A stretch of DNA of 64,000 nt from Paenibacillus sp. HGH0039. Lineage in GTDB: Bacteria > Bacillota > Bacilli > Paenibacillales > NBRC-103111. The position numbers and the translations under genes were made by a program. Positions 40,471 through 49,602 of this stretch are shown piece by piece; position 1 is the first letter of the stretch; every line of letters begins with the position of its first letter. The notes beneath the pieces are model-generated. The model had not been told where the DNA came from, did not search any database, and saw nothing but the letters and a program-made list of their open reading frames with translations. The stretch spans positions 2,644,232 through 2,708,231 of the forward strand of contig NZ_KE150412.1 of NCBI RefSeq assembly GCF_000411255.1. The letters are read 5' to 3'.

Positions 40471-42963
40471 CTATTTTCCGAAAACCATCGACCGGACGGC
40501 CTTGTTCAGCCGCTCGGCATTCGCTTCGGTATGCACCGCGTCGTTCAATCTTGTCGTAATCACGTAGACTTTCCCGTTTCTGGAAAGCACATACTCGGTT
40601 TCTTCGTAGCCGACTTTTTTTACCGAGTAATGAACGGTAAATTTACGGACTGTCGTACCCAGCAGGCTGACGTCCTCCGCTTTGACCTTGTAGTCCGCAT
40701 CGGCCTCGGCGCTTTTCTCGTGGCCGGCGTTGATTTCAGCGGCTTTCTCTTGCCAGTCGGTTCCCTCCTCCGCGTCTACGGCAAAGTATCCGCCGGTGAA
40801 GGTATAGAAGGAAGCGCCGCCTTTTTCGAAATCCGGATCATCGTAATCTTCCGCGTATTCGCGGGTCCACGTTTCCGGTATTTTCACCGTATACCCGTAG
40901 TCCTCATCGGCATACCGGATCGTCCGGTTTTTGTCCAAAATTTCCTGTTCGTCCTGAATGAAGCCTACGCCGGCGTCCATTTTTTTCACATCCAACCGGA
41001 TGGAGGAAATAACGGTTCCGAGCAGCTTGTCGGTCTCGTCGGCTTTCAGGTCTTTCGGATAATGGATCGAAAACTTGTATTTATACCCTTCTTTCACCAG
41101 ATAAACCTGGTGGATGCTGTCCCATTTGTCGCCCATCGTCGCGGAGAACGTAACCTCCCGGGACTCCGTACCGTCCAGCGTTCCCTTTTTGACTTCCGAA
41201 GTCTCTCTGTAGGACGCGGCGAAGGTTTCTTCGAAATCCGTTTTGTCCCGTTTCACCCAGGCATCGAGCGTATCCCCTGTTGTTTGGGAAGTCACTTCGA
41301 TGGAGATTCCCTGGCTCATGGTATCGTTCGAATATTGGACATCGGTCCGGTAAGGCGACTCGTTCCACTTATCGGGCAGGGCAAAGGTAAGCCCGTATTC
41401 GTTCGATACCTCGTCCCCGCTGCCACTTTTCGTCTTGGCAATGTCCTTGAGCTTGGCATCCTGCCGGTCGAAAACGGTCCGGAAGCTGTCCAGCAGATCG
41501 GCGTAGCTGTTCGGCCCCGCTTTCGTGCCGTTCTCTTTGCTCTGGCTGTAGGTCAAAGCCAGCGAGTACAGCTTGTCATGGTCCTGATAAAGCCGGATCT
41601 GGTAGACCATGCCTCCCAGCTTACCGGTTACTTTGGCGTACGGCTGCGCGCCATTCTTTACGTACTGCTTTTCCAGAATGGTGCCCATTTTCAGCTCCGC
41701 AGCCGTCTTGAGCAGCATGGCCGGAGAAAGCTCGTCGCCCTGATCTTCGACGGAGACGGACAACGTAAAATCGCCTTTGGCGTCGGCAAACCGCACCATC
41801 GTGCCGTCCGCGCTCTGGAACTGCTTGATCAGCCCGCTCGGATATTTCATCGACCAATTCTGGTTGCTGTCTCCGATTTTCGTCTTGCCCCGGTCCGTAT
41901 TCAGTCCCGTATTGTCGGTATTGTCTGTCTGACGGGCATCCTCGGACTTCTCTTCTCCCAGCGCGACCTCGCGGGTTACCGTTTTCCCTCCCGCCTGCAC
42001 GGTCAGCTTTACGCTCTGTCCGGGCAAATACTGCTTTAATACTTCGTTGTACTGGACGGTCGTGTCCACCGCCTTGTCACCGATAGACACCAGGGTGTCT
42101 CCCTCTGCGATGCCCGCCTTCTCGGCCGGCGATCCCGGTTCCACGTGTGAAACCGTCAAGCCGTCATCGGAAGGAAGGCCGACGGCAGCTTCCCAGCTTT
42201 CTTCCAGTTTCAGCCCCAGAAACGGGCGTTTCACTTTGCCGTAAGCTTCGAAATGCTTAAGCACGTAGTCCACGGTATCTACGGGAATGGCAAATCCGAG
42301 ATTGTCGACTCCGTATTCCGAGTATTTGAGCGTATTGATGCCGACGACTTCGCCCTTCATGTTCACGAGGGCGCCCCCGCTGTTGCCCGGGTTGATGGCG
42401 GCATCCGTCTGGATGAGTCGGTATTGATCGTTCACCGAGCGGTCAATGCCGCTCACGATCCCTACGGTGACGGAGTTCCGCAGCGCGAAGGAAACCGGCG
42501 TACCGATGGCGACGACGGTTTCACCCACGCGGAGGCTCTTCGGATCGGCGAACGATGCCGTCTGAAGGCCGGTCGCTTCAATTTTGACCAGAGCCAAGTC
42601 GCTCTGTTCGTCCAGATTGGTCACCTTGCCGGTATGAGACTTTCCGTCCGATGTCACGATGACCAGGTTGCTCATGCTTTTCACCACATGCGCATTGGTC
42701 ACGATGACCCCGTTCGATTTAATGATCACTCCCGTGCCGTGCGCCAGATCGTAGCGGTCTTTATCTGTGCCTTTATCGGTTTTACCGCCGGTAGGCTTGC
42801 CGATGATGGCGACTACGGACGGCGATGTGCGCGCGATAATCTGCGGCAGCTCGTCCGAGTCGACCGCGGCCCGCACAGGCGTGCCGAACCCGAAGCCGGA
42901 AGCGGCTGCCAGCATGATTGCCAGCACAATTCCGCACAGCCGGAAGGTATTGCGGTTTAGCAT
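40471..42963 (-). CDS. HtrA-type trypsin-like serine protease with PDZ and a long C-terminal extension
   Basis: An 830-residue exported S1C protease. The signal region (LCGIVLAIMLAAASGFGFG) is followed by the catalytic triad: His92 in NAHVV, Asp122 in SDLALV and Ser195 in GNSGGALV. A PDZ domain (around 275-365) contains PFLGLKLEESWEAA and PGSPAEKAGIAEGD. The last 430 residues are not part of normal HtrA. They hold about three related beta-rich modules that start with patterns such as YGLTFALPDKW and YGYTVKIPETW, similar to PsbP-like folds. I chose the ATG at 42963 because it places the signal peptide at the N terminus; the longer frame to 43149 has 62 residues with no such sense. It probably degrades or checks exported proteins. 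Confidence 0.88.
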   Translation of the reverse strand: MLNRNTFRLCGIVLAIMLAAASGFGFGTPVRAAVDSDELPQIIARTSPSVVAIIGKPTGGKTDKGTDKDRYDLAHGTGVIIKSNGVIVTNAHVVKSMSNLVIVTSDGKSHTGKVTNLDEQSDLALVKIEATGLQTASFADPKSLRVGETVVAIGTPVSFALRNSVTVGIVSGIDRSVNDQYRLIQTDAAINPGNSGGALVNMKGEVVGINTLKYSEYGVDNLGFAIPVDTVDYVLKHFEAYGKVKRPFLGLKLEESWEAAVGLPSDDGLTVSHVEPGSPAEKAGIAEGDTLVSIGDKAVDTTVQYNEVLKQYLPGQSVKLTVQAGGKTVTREVALGEEKSEDARQTDNTDNTGLNTDRGKTKIGDSNQNWSMKYPSGLIKQFQSADGTMVRFADAKGDFTLSVSVEDQGDELSPAMLLKTAAELKMGTILEKQYVKNGAQPYAKVTGKLGGMVYQIRLYQDHDKLYSLALTYSQSKENGTKAGPNSYADLLDSFRTVFDRQDAKLKDIAKTKSGSGDEVSNEYGLTFALPDKWNESPYRTDVQYSNDTMSQGISIEVTSQTTGDTLDAWVKRDKTDFEETFAASYRETSEVKKGTLDGTESREVTFSATMGDKWDSIHQVYLVKEGYKYKFSIHYPKDLKADETDKLLGTVISSIRLDVKKMDAGVGFIQDEQEILDKNRTIRYADEDYGYTVKIPETWTREYAEDYDDPDFEKGGASFYTFTGGYFAVDAEEGTDWQEKAAEINAGHEKSAEADADYKVKAEDVSLLGTTVRKFTVHYSVKKVGYEETEYVLSRNGKVYVITTRLNDAVHTEANAERLNKAVRSMVFGK

Positions 42964-43162
42964 TGGTAGACCCCATTCCCCATGAAAATTTTGGTAATCT
43001 ATATATTCCGCTTCAAATCTAGCACATTCCTCCCAAGGTCGGCAATGGAATTTTTTCATGTCAAAGCATCTCGCGCCCGGGCGTTTGCCGGGCACCAAAT
43101 GCCCAGCCGGCACATACAATACGGCAGCTACTATCCTAACTCCGTTCATGGGAGGAACCTTT

Positions 43163-43528
43163 ATGAATACTTATGTCGTGCAGCCCGGCGACACGCTGTA
43201 TCTGATCGCAAACCGCTACAACACAACGGTGGAAGCTCTGCTCCGCGCCAACAACTTGTCCACCCCTTATGTCTATGTGGGACAGACGCTGTATATTCCC
43301 GCCCCTGGACCGGGGCCGGGTCCGGGTCCGTGGCCGGGACCAGGTCCCGGACCTGCACCAGGACCGGGACCCGGCCCTGGCTTCGGGAACCTGGAGCAGC
43401 GCGTAAACCGGCTGGAGCGCGAATTCAACCAGCTGAACCGGGAAGTGGGCAGACTCACCCGGGAAGTCAACCGGCTCGATCAGCGGCTCGACCGTCTGGA
43501 ACAGCGGGTTACGAGGCTCGAACGGTAA
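43163..43528 (+). CDS. LysM protein with Pro-Gly spacer and C-terminal coiled coil
   Basis: A 121-residue protein. Residues 1-48 are one LysM module (TYVVQPGDTLYLIANRYN and NLSTPYVYVGQTLYIP), which binds glycan of peptidoglycan or spore cortex. A run of about 28 residues is almost only Pro and Gly. The last 45 residues are a heptad-like coiled coil (LEQRVNRLEREFNQLNREVG and QRLDRLEQRVTRLER). No signal peptide is present. GGGAGGAA precedes the ATG at 43163; an upstream in-frame ATG at 43058 has no good site. Cytosolic LysM proteins without signals are often spore coat or cortex proteins, loaded from the mother cell. That role is inferred. Confidence 0.85.
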   Translation: MNTYVVQPGDTLYLIANRYNTTVEALLRANNLSTPYVYVGQTLYIPAPGPGPGPGPWPGPGPGPAPGPGPGPGFGNLEQRVNRLEREFNQLNREVGRLTREVNRLDQRLDRLEQRVTRLER

Positions 43529-43549
43529 TCGCGGTATCCCCGCAGCGGC

Positions 43550-43588
43550 AAAAGGACTTTGGAGCCCATTCGTCTCCAAAGTCCTTTT
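43550..43588. terminator. Terminator between the LysM gene and the SLH gene
   Basis: AAAAGGACTTTGGAG pairs perfectly with CTCCAAAGTCCTTTT. Genes on both sides run toward it, so it serves both strands. Confidence 0.93.
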
Positions 43589-43593
43589 CGTTC

Positions 43594-46500
43594 TTACGGC
43601 GTGTGACTGCCCATAAATTGATAACTTCCTTTGGGGTGCACATTCCATTCTCCGTATATGGAGAACTGCTTCGATCCGGTAGAAACGCCGGACTTTCTAA
43701 TCAGCGTTCCGCCGTTAGGCAGGAACTGCGCCGTCGAAGAAGGATCTCCGAGCACATCGACGACCTGGCCGTCTTTTTTCAGCACCAGGGCCACCGTGTT
43801 CCATTCAGCCGGATTGTAGAACCTGATCCCGTCCTCGTTATAATAGACGGCTGTGGTTTTATCAAAGAAATCGTAAAAGATCGAGTCGATGAAAATATAA
43901 GGAACAATAAGAGGTTTGCCGGGCCCCTGATCAAGAAGCGCCTTGCTGATCACGTTCATTTTCCCGGTTTTTTTCATATATTGATGCGCCTCAACGGTAT
44001 AGCCAGTCGGTTTCTTGCCCGGATCCATATCCCCGCTGTAATAGAGCTCAAACGCGATTCGTCCGTCCCCTCCGTCCAAATATTCCGAGAAGAAAATTTG
44101 CGGAGCGCCCTGGGCTTCGGTGACGACCTGGAATACGGCCGCTTTGCCTTGAGCGCCGATTACCCACAAATAAGACGTTTCGTTAGCCAGCGCAAGCGTT
44201 TTTCCGTTCAATACGGTAGGACCGCTGATGATGGCATCCGCCGTGCCTTTGTACAAGCGGAACGAGGTCTCACCCGGAAACAGCTCGGCCAAATCGTAAG
44301 TGAGCGGGTCTTTTATGCCCTGTTTGGTCCGTACGGTAACGATCTCGTTGTTCACGAGCTGAGCCGTGCGCACGTTAATCCGGAACTCGGCGGTCCCGCC
44401 CTTACCGTCGTCTGCCGTAACCGTCACCTGTCCGTCCGCGCTTCCCGTGCCCGGGTTCAGCGTTAAGATATTGCCCGACACGGCAGCCGAAACAACGGCC
44501 GGAGAAAAACCCGACACCGTGTACGACAGAGCATCTCCGTCCGCATCCGCGAAGTACGAAGCGAGATCGAACGTCCGCACATTCGTAACGCCCGGTGTAA
44601 GGAGCTGATCGGGGATGTTTTTAACCACCGTCGGCGCGCTGTTCAGATGCTGGACGACACGGATGGCGAATTGTGTACTCTGATCGCCCTCGACCGGGTG
44701 GTACACGCTTAGGGTGACCGTAGCCGTACCTTCGCTTATCGGCGTCATGGTCAATTTTCTGTCCGCCAAAAGAATCGTCGCAATAGAAGTGTCGTACGTA
44801 TTGGCCGTTACCGTAGCAGCGGCATCAAAGCCCGCCAGAAGGGCGGTCAGATCCAGCAGTTTAGGCGTTCCGAGCTCCACCGTCTGATCCGGGATCGTAC
44901 CCAGCATATTCGGCATACGCACGTTGACGGTAAAGGTCACGGCGGCCTCGCCGCCCCGTCCGTCTTTGGCGGTGACCCGGAAAGCGGAAGTGCCTACCTG
45001 AAGGGCGTGCAGCTTCAGCTTCTGCCCGGCTACCTCCCAGGACGCCGTACCCGGAACCGATGACAGAACTTCATAGGTCAGAGGGTCCTGGTCCGCATCC
45101 GTAAACAGCTGCGAAAGATCCAGTTCGCCGTCCGCTCTGCCCGCCACGAGGTAAACATCGTCCGGATTGCGGACAGCCGCCGGCGCACGGTTAACGGACA
45201 CGGTGAAAGAGGCGCTCACCTCTCCGCCCTTGCCGTCCTTGGCCGTCAGTTTAATCACGGCCTGTCCGCCTTGGAGCGCCGTCAGCAGCAGGGAGTTGCC
45301 CTGCCGGACCGCCCCAACGACGGAAGGATCCGATACGGTATATTCGTAAACAAGCGCATCCTGGTCCGGATCGGTAAATACTTGCGCCAGATCCAGAGCG
45401 GTATCCGTCTGGCCTACGGCAAGCAGCCTGTCCGCAGGCTGCCGGCTCACAACCGGAGACTGGTTGAAGGGGCTGACGTGAACGGTCAGATCCGCGGTGC
45501 CTTCCCCGCCTTTTCCGTCCTTTGCCCGCAGTCTGATCACGGCCGTTCCAGGCTGGTTAGCCTGGATGGTCAACAGGCCGGACTGGACGCTTGCGGTCGC
45601 AACCGACGGGTCGCCTGACTCGGCTTCGTAAGTGAGCGCGTCCCCATCCGCATCCGTGAACAGCTGCGAAAGATCGAGAGACGAATCGGCGGCTCCCGGA
45701 GCCAGATACACGTCAGCCGGATTTTGCGATGCCGCCGGAGCCGTATTTACCGTGAGCTCGAACGTGACCGACGTTTCACCGCGAGACCCGTCATTCGCCA
45801 CGATATCGTTCTGGGCCGTCACCTTTACGGACGTGTGCCCGGAGCGGAGAGGGGTCAGACTCAGCCCATCCCCGTTTACCGACACATCCGCGATTGCCGG
45901 GTCTGCCGAGGAAGCGGAATAGGTCAAATTCCGCAGCGCCTTGTCGCTGAAATAATCGCTCAGCCGCACCGTGCCGGCCCCGCCGTTCAACTGGACAAGC
46001 TGATCGGGAATAGGCTGGGCAACCGGCAGCGCGTAAACGGTGACCTTGACGGAACCGCTGATTTTATTGCCGTGCTGGTCGTCGACGGATACTTTAATCG
46101 TTGCAGTCCCGCTTGCCGCAGGCGTCAAAGTTGCCGTGTACCCGCTCGTGGATACGCTCACGACCCTGTTGCTGCTGGAGATGGCCGAAATTTTCAGCGT
46201 GTCTCCATCGGGATCTGTAAAGAATGCCGATAGGTCGATCGAGGCCCCCGTGCCCCTCTCCATGAAAATATATTCAGGGAAAGGAGTTACCTGAACCGGT
46301 GCGCCGTTGGATGGACCGGAAGAGGAGCCCCCGGTGCCGCCGGCAGGGGCCGAGCTTCTCGTAACCGCCGAGGCAGGTACACCCTGCCCCAGTGAAACCG
46401 CCGCTACCTGGGACGACGATCCGATAACCACCTGGGAAGTCGCATTCGTGACCTGCAGCTGGTCAATCGTTCCCGTGCCGTCGATGCTTACGGAAGCGGA

Positions 46501-47844
46501 ACCCGTTACGTTCAGCTGCCGGATCGAAGCGCTTCCTGTAATCTGCGCGGGCTGCGAGCTCTGTACGGTAACCTGCTGAAGCGATCCTTGCAGATCCACT
46601 TTGGCGGAGCCGTCGGACAGGGTAATATCCGGTACCCGGGCTTCCGCGCCGACTTCCACTTGGGCCGAAGACCGGATGTCCATCTGCTGGACGACGGTTT
46701 TACCCGAGGCCACGATCCGCACATTTTCTTTAAGAATAGTCAGGCCGTTCAGCTCGGAATTTTCGAAAACGACCGTATTGTCGTCTCCTCCGGCTACTCT
46801 CGTCTGCCCTTTAACTTTGATACCGCTCGCGTAAAAATCGTTCTCCAGCCCCTTCGCAACGGTCAAATCGCCGTTGACTTGCAGGCCGGTCACGGACAAA
46901 TAATTATTGGATACGATCAGATCCCCCGGCAGGACGGCCCCGTTCCCTTCCAGTACCAGGTTGCGCGAAAATTCCTCTTCCCCGTCCCCGGCCGGACTTC
47001 CGGATGCGCGCAGTTCAAGCGACGTAATCGCGTCGATCTTTCGGCCGTTCGCATGAAATTTCAGCTTGGCTTTAGCAAGAACCGCCTTGTTCTTCTCCGT
47101 AAAAAGGGCCGCCGTCTCTTCAGACAACTCATATACGACACCGTTCAGTTTGATGTGGCGGGAATCTCTGATTTCCTGGAGGATCATGTCATGTTCGACG
47201 GAAAAAAAGGTAGCCAGCAGCATTTCGGCCGCTTCGCCGCGGGAGACGGACCCTGTCGGAAGAAATGAGCCTCCGGCAAGCTTCATGGAACCTTGTTCCA
47301 GACTGGCCCGCACGTAAGATTTCGCCCACGGAGCGGTCCGATCCCAGTCTCTGGGCAAAACAGACTCGCTGCCGCCTTCGGAAGAAAGCTCGGCTGCGCG
47401 CATCAGCATCGCCGCCATTTCCTGGCGGGTTACGGGAACTTGAGGGCGGTAGTTCCCCTCTCCGTCGCCTTGGACAATACCGGCCTTGCGGATCGCCTCA
47501 ATATACGGACTTCCCCAGCTGCTTGCGGAAACATCCTTAAAGGACGAAGACGATGCGTCAAGCGGAAGCTCCAGTGCATGTGTAAGGAGAACCGCCATCT
47601 CCACCCGGGTCAACGGATCTTTCGGCCGGAAAGCTTCCGCAGCACCATCGAAAAGCCCCAACTCGACCGCCCGTTGAATATTTTGCAGCGGATTTCCGGT
47701 TATCCCCGAAAGATCGGCAAAGCCGGCTTTCTGGGTTGCGGGGGTGGCACTTACGGGCGAGCCTCCCGCCGTTCCGGCGGAAGCTGCCAGAGCGCCTGCC
47801 ATCAAAACAGATAAAACCTGTGGAATCTTACGTTTCTTTCTCAT
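43594..47844 (-). CDS. Giant SLH surface protein with beta-helix-like region, Ig-like repeats and lamin-tail domain
   Basis: A 1416-residue wall protein. After the signal peptide (LSVLMAGALAASAGTAGG) come three SLH modules (about 40-220; for example PLTRVEMAVLLTHALELPL and VPVTRQEMAAMLMRAAEL). Residues 270-500 are short repeated strands of the kind seen in beta-helices (GDLIVSNNYLSVTGLQVNG). Next come six to seven Ig/cadherin-like repeats of about 85-90 residues, each with a DLSQLFTDADGDALTY-type calcium loop and an IRLRAKDGKGGEGTADLTV-type end. The C-terminal 150 residues resemble a lamin-tail domain (IFFSEYLDGGDGRIAFELYY to WNVHPKGSYQFMGSHTP). SLH modules tether it to the wall; repeats project the rest. 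The ligand is unknown. Confidence 0.9.
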   Translation of the reverse strand: MRKKRKIPQVLSVLMAGALAASAGTAGGSPVSATPATQKAGFADLSGITGNPLQNIQRAVELGLFDGAAEAFRPKDPLTRVEMAVLLTHALELPLDASSSSFKDVSASSWGSPYIEAIRKAGIVQGDGEGNYRPQVPVTRQEMAAMLMRAAELSSEGGSESVLPRDWDRTAPWAKSYVRASLEQGSMKLAGGSFLPTGSVSRGEAAEMLLATFFSVEHDMILQEIRDSRHIKLNGVVYELSEETAALFTEKNKAVLAKAKLKFHANGRKIDAITSLELRASGSPAGDGEEEFSRNLVLEGNGAVLPGDLIVSNNYLSVTGLQVNGDLTVAKGLENDFYASGIKVKGQTRVAGGDDNTVVFENSELNGLTILKENVRIVASGKTVVQQMDIRSSAQVEVGAEARVPDITLSDGSAKVDLQGSLQQVTVQSSQPAQITGSASIRQLNVTGSASVSIDGTGTIDQLQVTNATSQVVIGSSSQVAAVSLGQGVPASAVTRSSAPAGGTGGSSSGPSNGAPVQVTPFPEYIFMERGTGASIDLSAFFTDPDGDTLKISAISSSNRVVSVSTSGYTATLTPAASGTATIKVSVDDQHGNKISGSVKVTVYALPVAQPIPDQLVQLNGGAGTVRLSDYFSDKALRNLTYSASSADPAIADVSVNGDGLSLTPLRSGHTSVKVTAQNDIVANDGSRGETSVTFELTVNTAPAASQNPADVYLAPGAADSSLDLSQLFTDADGDALTYEAESGDPSVATASVQSGLLTIQANQPGTAVIRLRAKDGKGGEGTADLTVHVSPFNQSPVVSRQPADRLLAVGQTDTALDLAQVFTDPDQDALVYEYTVSDPSVVGAVRQGNSLLLTALQGGQAVIKLTAKDGKGGEVSASFTVSVNRAPAAVRNPDDVYLVAGRADGELDLSQLFTDADQDPLTYEVLSSVPGTASWEVAGQKLKLHALQVGTSAFRVTAKDGRGGEAAVTFTVNVRMPNMLGTIPDQTVELGTPKLLDLTALLAGFDAAATVTANTYDTSIATILLADRKLTMTPISEGTATVTLSVYHPVEGDQSTQFAIRVVQHLNSAPTVVKNIPDQLLTPGVTNVRTFDLASYFADADGDALSYTVSGFSPAVVSAAVSGNILTLNPGTGSADGQVTVTADDGKGGTAEFRINVRTAQLVNNEIVTVRTKQGIKDPLTYDLAELFPGETSFRLYKGTADAIISGPTVLNGKTLALANETSYLWVIGAQGKAAVFQVVTEAQGAPQIFFSEYLDGGDGRIAFELYYSGDMDPGKKPTGYTVEAHQYMKKTGKMNVISKALLDQGPGKPLIVPYIFIDSIFYDFFDKTTAVYYNEDGIRFYNPAEWNTVALVLKKDGQVVDVLGDPSSTAQFLPNGGTLIRKSGVSTGSKQFSIYGEWNVHPKGSYQFMGSHTP

Positions 47845-48017
47845 CTTTCATCTCCGCTTTGGTTGAATTTTTACTTATTGAACGTTCCGGTTCGGATAAA
47901 GACCGCTTTAAAATTATTGGCCTATTAAAGCGATAACGTTACATGAGCTTGTCCGCCCCTTCCGAATGTCACGAGTCACATTCTTTGCCGCGTTCTCGAA
48001 CTCCTTCATTAAACGAC

Positions 48018-48056
48018 AAAAAAAGCCAATTGTCTTCAAAAGACGACATGGCTTTT
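48018..48056 (-). terminator. Terminator of the DUF72 gene
   Basis: AAAAGCCA..GTCTT and AAGAC..TGGCTTTT form an imperfect stem. The minus strand then has seven T residues. The rest of the spacer 47845-48017 shows nothing else clear. Confidence 0.82.
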
Positions 48057-48071
48057 CGTATAGACCGTAAA

Positions 48072-48923
48072 TTAGAATAAATCCAGCTGTCTCGGAGCGA
48101 GTCCCTGCTCGTCCTCGATGCCGAGCAGCTCCATCATCTCTTTGGCGTTGGCGGCTGCATCTCCGCCGGAGTTATTGTTGAAAATAACCGCGACTTCGCG
48201 GCTGCTCCGTTCCAGCACCTTAAGACGCTCCTTCCACTCCAGGAGCTCGGCCCGGCTGTAGCGGTACAGGTACCGCACGTCGCGCCAGCTCTTGCCCGGA
48301 GGCGCACCGACCCAGCCGCCGTCGTTGCGGCCGTGGAACCGGACCAGCGTCAGGTCCGGATTGGCTGCGCGGAGCACGATCGGCACCGAACCGCTGCCGA
48401 CCTGGGGCTCGTCGCAGACCGTGTGAATCCAGCCCTCCTGTTCCAGGAAGCCGAGCGTGCGTTCCCGCACTTCCGGGGCATACCAGCTGCGGTGCCGGAA
48501 CTCCACCGCGAGCGGCAGCCCGTCCAGGAGGCTCTTCGCTTCACGGAGCGCGTCCACATTTTCGCGGGTACAGTCAAACCAGGGCGGATACTGCATCAGC
48601 ACCGCCGTCAGCTTGCCCGCCTCGCGCATCGGCTCGATGGACTCCGCGAAAGCCCGGAACATCTGCTCCGTGCTTTCGAAGGGATTTTTCCCGCGCAGGT
48701 GTCCCGTCATACCCTGGTACGCTTTGACGACGAACCCGAAACCGGGCGGTGTCTCCTTCACCCACTTCCGGGTATTGCGCAGGGGCTGGACGGCGTAAAA
48801 GGAGCTGTCCAGCTCTACAACCGGAAAATGCGAGGAATACACTCTCAGCTTTTCTTTCTTGTCCGCAGGAGTCGTATAGAGATCGTCATGATCTCCCCAG
48901 CCTGCCAATCCGATTCGTATCAT
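48072..48923 (-). CDS. DUF72 family protein (YunF/YecE-like)
   Basis: A 283-residue TIM-barrel-like protein of the DUF72 family. Recognisable parts are the N-terminal RIGLAGWGDHDDLYT, VELDSSFYAVQP near residue 38, VLMQYPPWF near residue 108, LAVEFRHRSWY near residue 138, and IFNNNSGGDAAANAKEM near the C terminus. The family is widespread but its reaction is not established. It is a single cytosolic gene with its own terminator. Confidence 0.9.
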   Translation of the reverse strand: MIRIGLAGWGDHDDLYTTPADKKEKLRVYSSHFPVVELDSSFYAVQPLRNTRKWVKETPPGFGFVVKAYQGMTGHLRGKNPFESTEQMFRAFAESIEPMREAGKLTAVLMQYPPWFDCTRENVDALREAKSLLDGLPLAVEFRHRSWYAPEVRERTLGFLEQEGWIHTVCDEPQVGSGSVPIVLRAANPDLTLVRFHGRNDGGWVGAPPGKSWRDVRYLYRYSRAELLEWKERLKVLERSSREVAVIFNNNSGGDAAANAKEMMELLGIEDEQGLAPRQLDLF

Positions 48924-49157
48924 GCCAATCCCTCCTCCGGCAGCGTCTTTTATCCGGCTGTAATCAACCGCTTTTTTTCCATTTTAACACATATGTACGA
49001 TTACCCGAATCCTACCCGTTTGCCCCACCCGGCTCAAGGTTCCGGGCTGAAGTGCCTTATGACAACAAGAGCATTCGCCAATAATCCCAATAACGAGACT
49101 GGACAAAAAGCGCCGGAGAACAATTCCCCGGCGCTTTCCCTAGTATCGGCTGGATCG

Positions 49158-49376
49158 TTAACGGATTGGAGAAGGGCAGAATTCGTCTCTCACCGTGTAG
49201 CAGTGAACGTGTTTAGGCACGGGCACACAGTGATGACGGTTGACGATTTCGATCGGATGAACGACTTCTACGATTTGCGGGTGATAGAAATCTCTATATA
49301 CTCTCGTAGGCGGATCGAATACCTGCTTCTCCGGGCAAAGACAGTGATTATGATGGTGGTGATGATGATGACTCAT
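49158..49376 (-). CDS. CotD-like spore coat protein, histidine-rich
   Basis: A 72-residue protein that starts MSHHHHHHHNHCLCPEK and has further His-Cys pairs (NRHHC, KHVHC). The composition, with His, Cys, Pro, Val and Tyr but few charged residues, and segments such as VEVVHPIEIVNRHH resemble the Bacillus inner-coat protein CotD and its relatives. AGGAGAGG precedes the ATG. The His run may bind metal or help cross-linking in the coat. It is a single gene next to unrelated ones. Similarity was judged by eye only. Confidence 0.75.
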   Translation of the reverse strand: MSHHHHHHHNHCLCPEKQVFDPPTRVYRDFYHPQIVEVVHPIEIVNRHHCVPVPKHVHCYTVRDEFCPSPIR

Positions 49377-49431
49377 ATTGAACCTCTCCTCTCGGATATT
49401 TCTAATTCAGCATACGGAGGGAGAGACGTTT

Positions 49432-49602
49432 ATGCCTGTTCACTTGCCTATTGCGCGGAGACTTTTTTCCGCTCTTGTCCCAGGGAACATGACCGTAGTC
49501 GCCGGCGGCCCTTATCGGACAGATGACACGGCCCCTTATTGTGCAGCCAAGCACGGGCAGTGCGCTCACCCGGTGCTACCCGTCTGGAGCAGTCGGCGTT
49601 AG
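49432..49602 (+). CDS. Possible small protein (56 codons), uncertain
   Basis: An ORF from ATG at 49432 with GGAGGGAG about 11 bases upstream. The peptide starts MPVHLPIARRLFSALVPGN and contains two Cys. No family is recognised. It overlaps the 3' end of the DUF445 gene by four bases on the other strand. The good ribosome site is the only support, so it may be spurious. Confidence 0.3.
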   Translation: MPVHLPIARRLFSALVPGNMTVVAGGPYRTDDTAPYCAAKHGQCAHPVLPVWSSRR

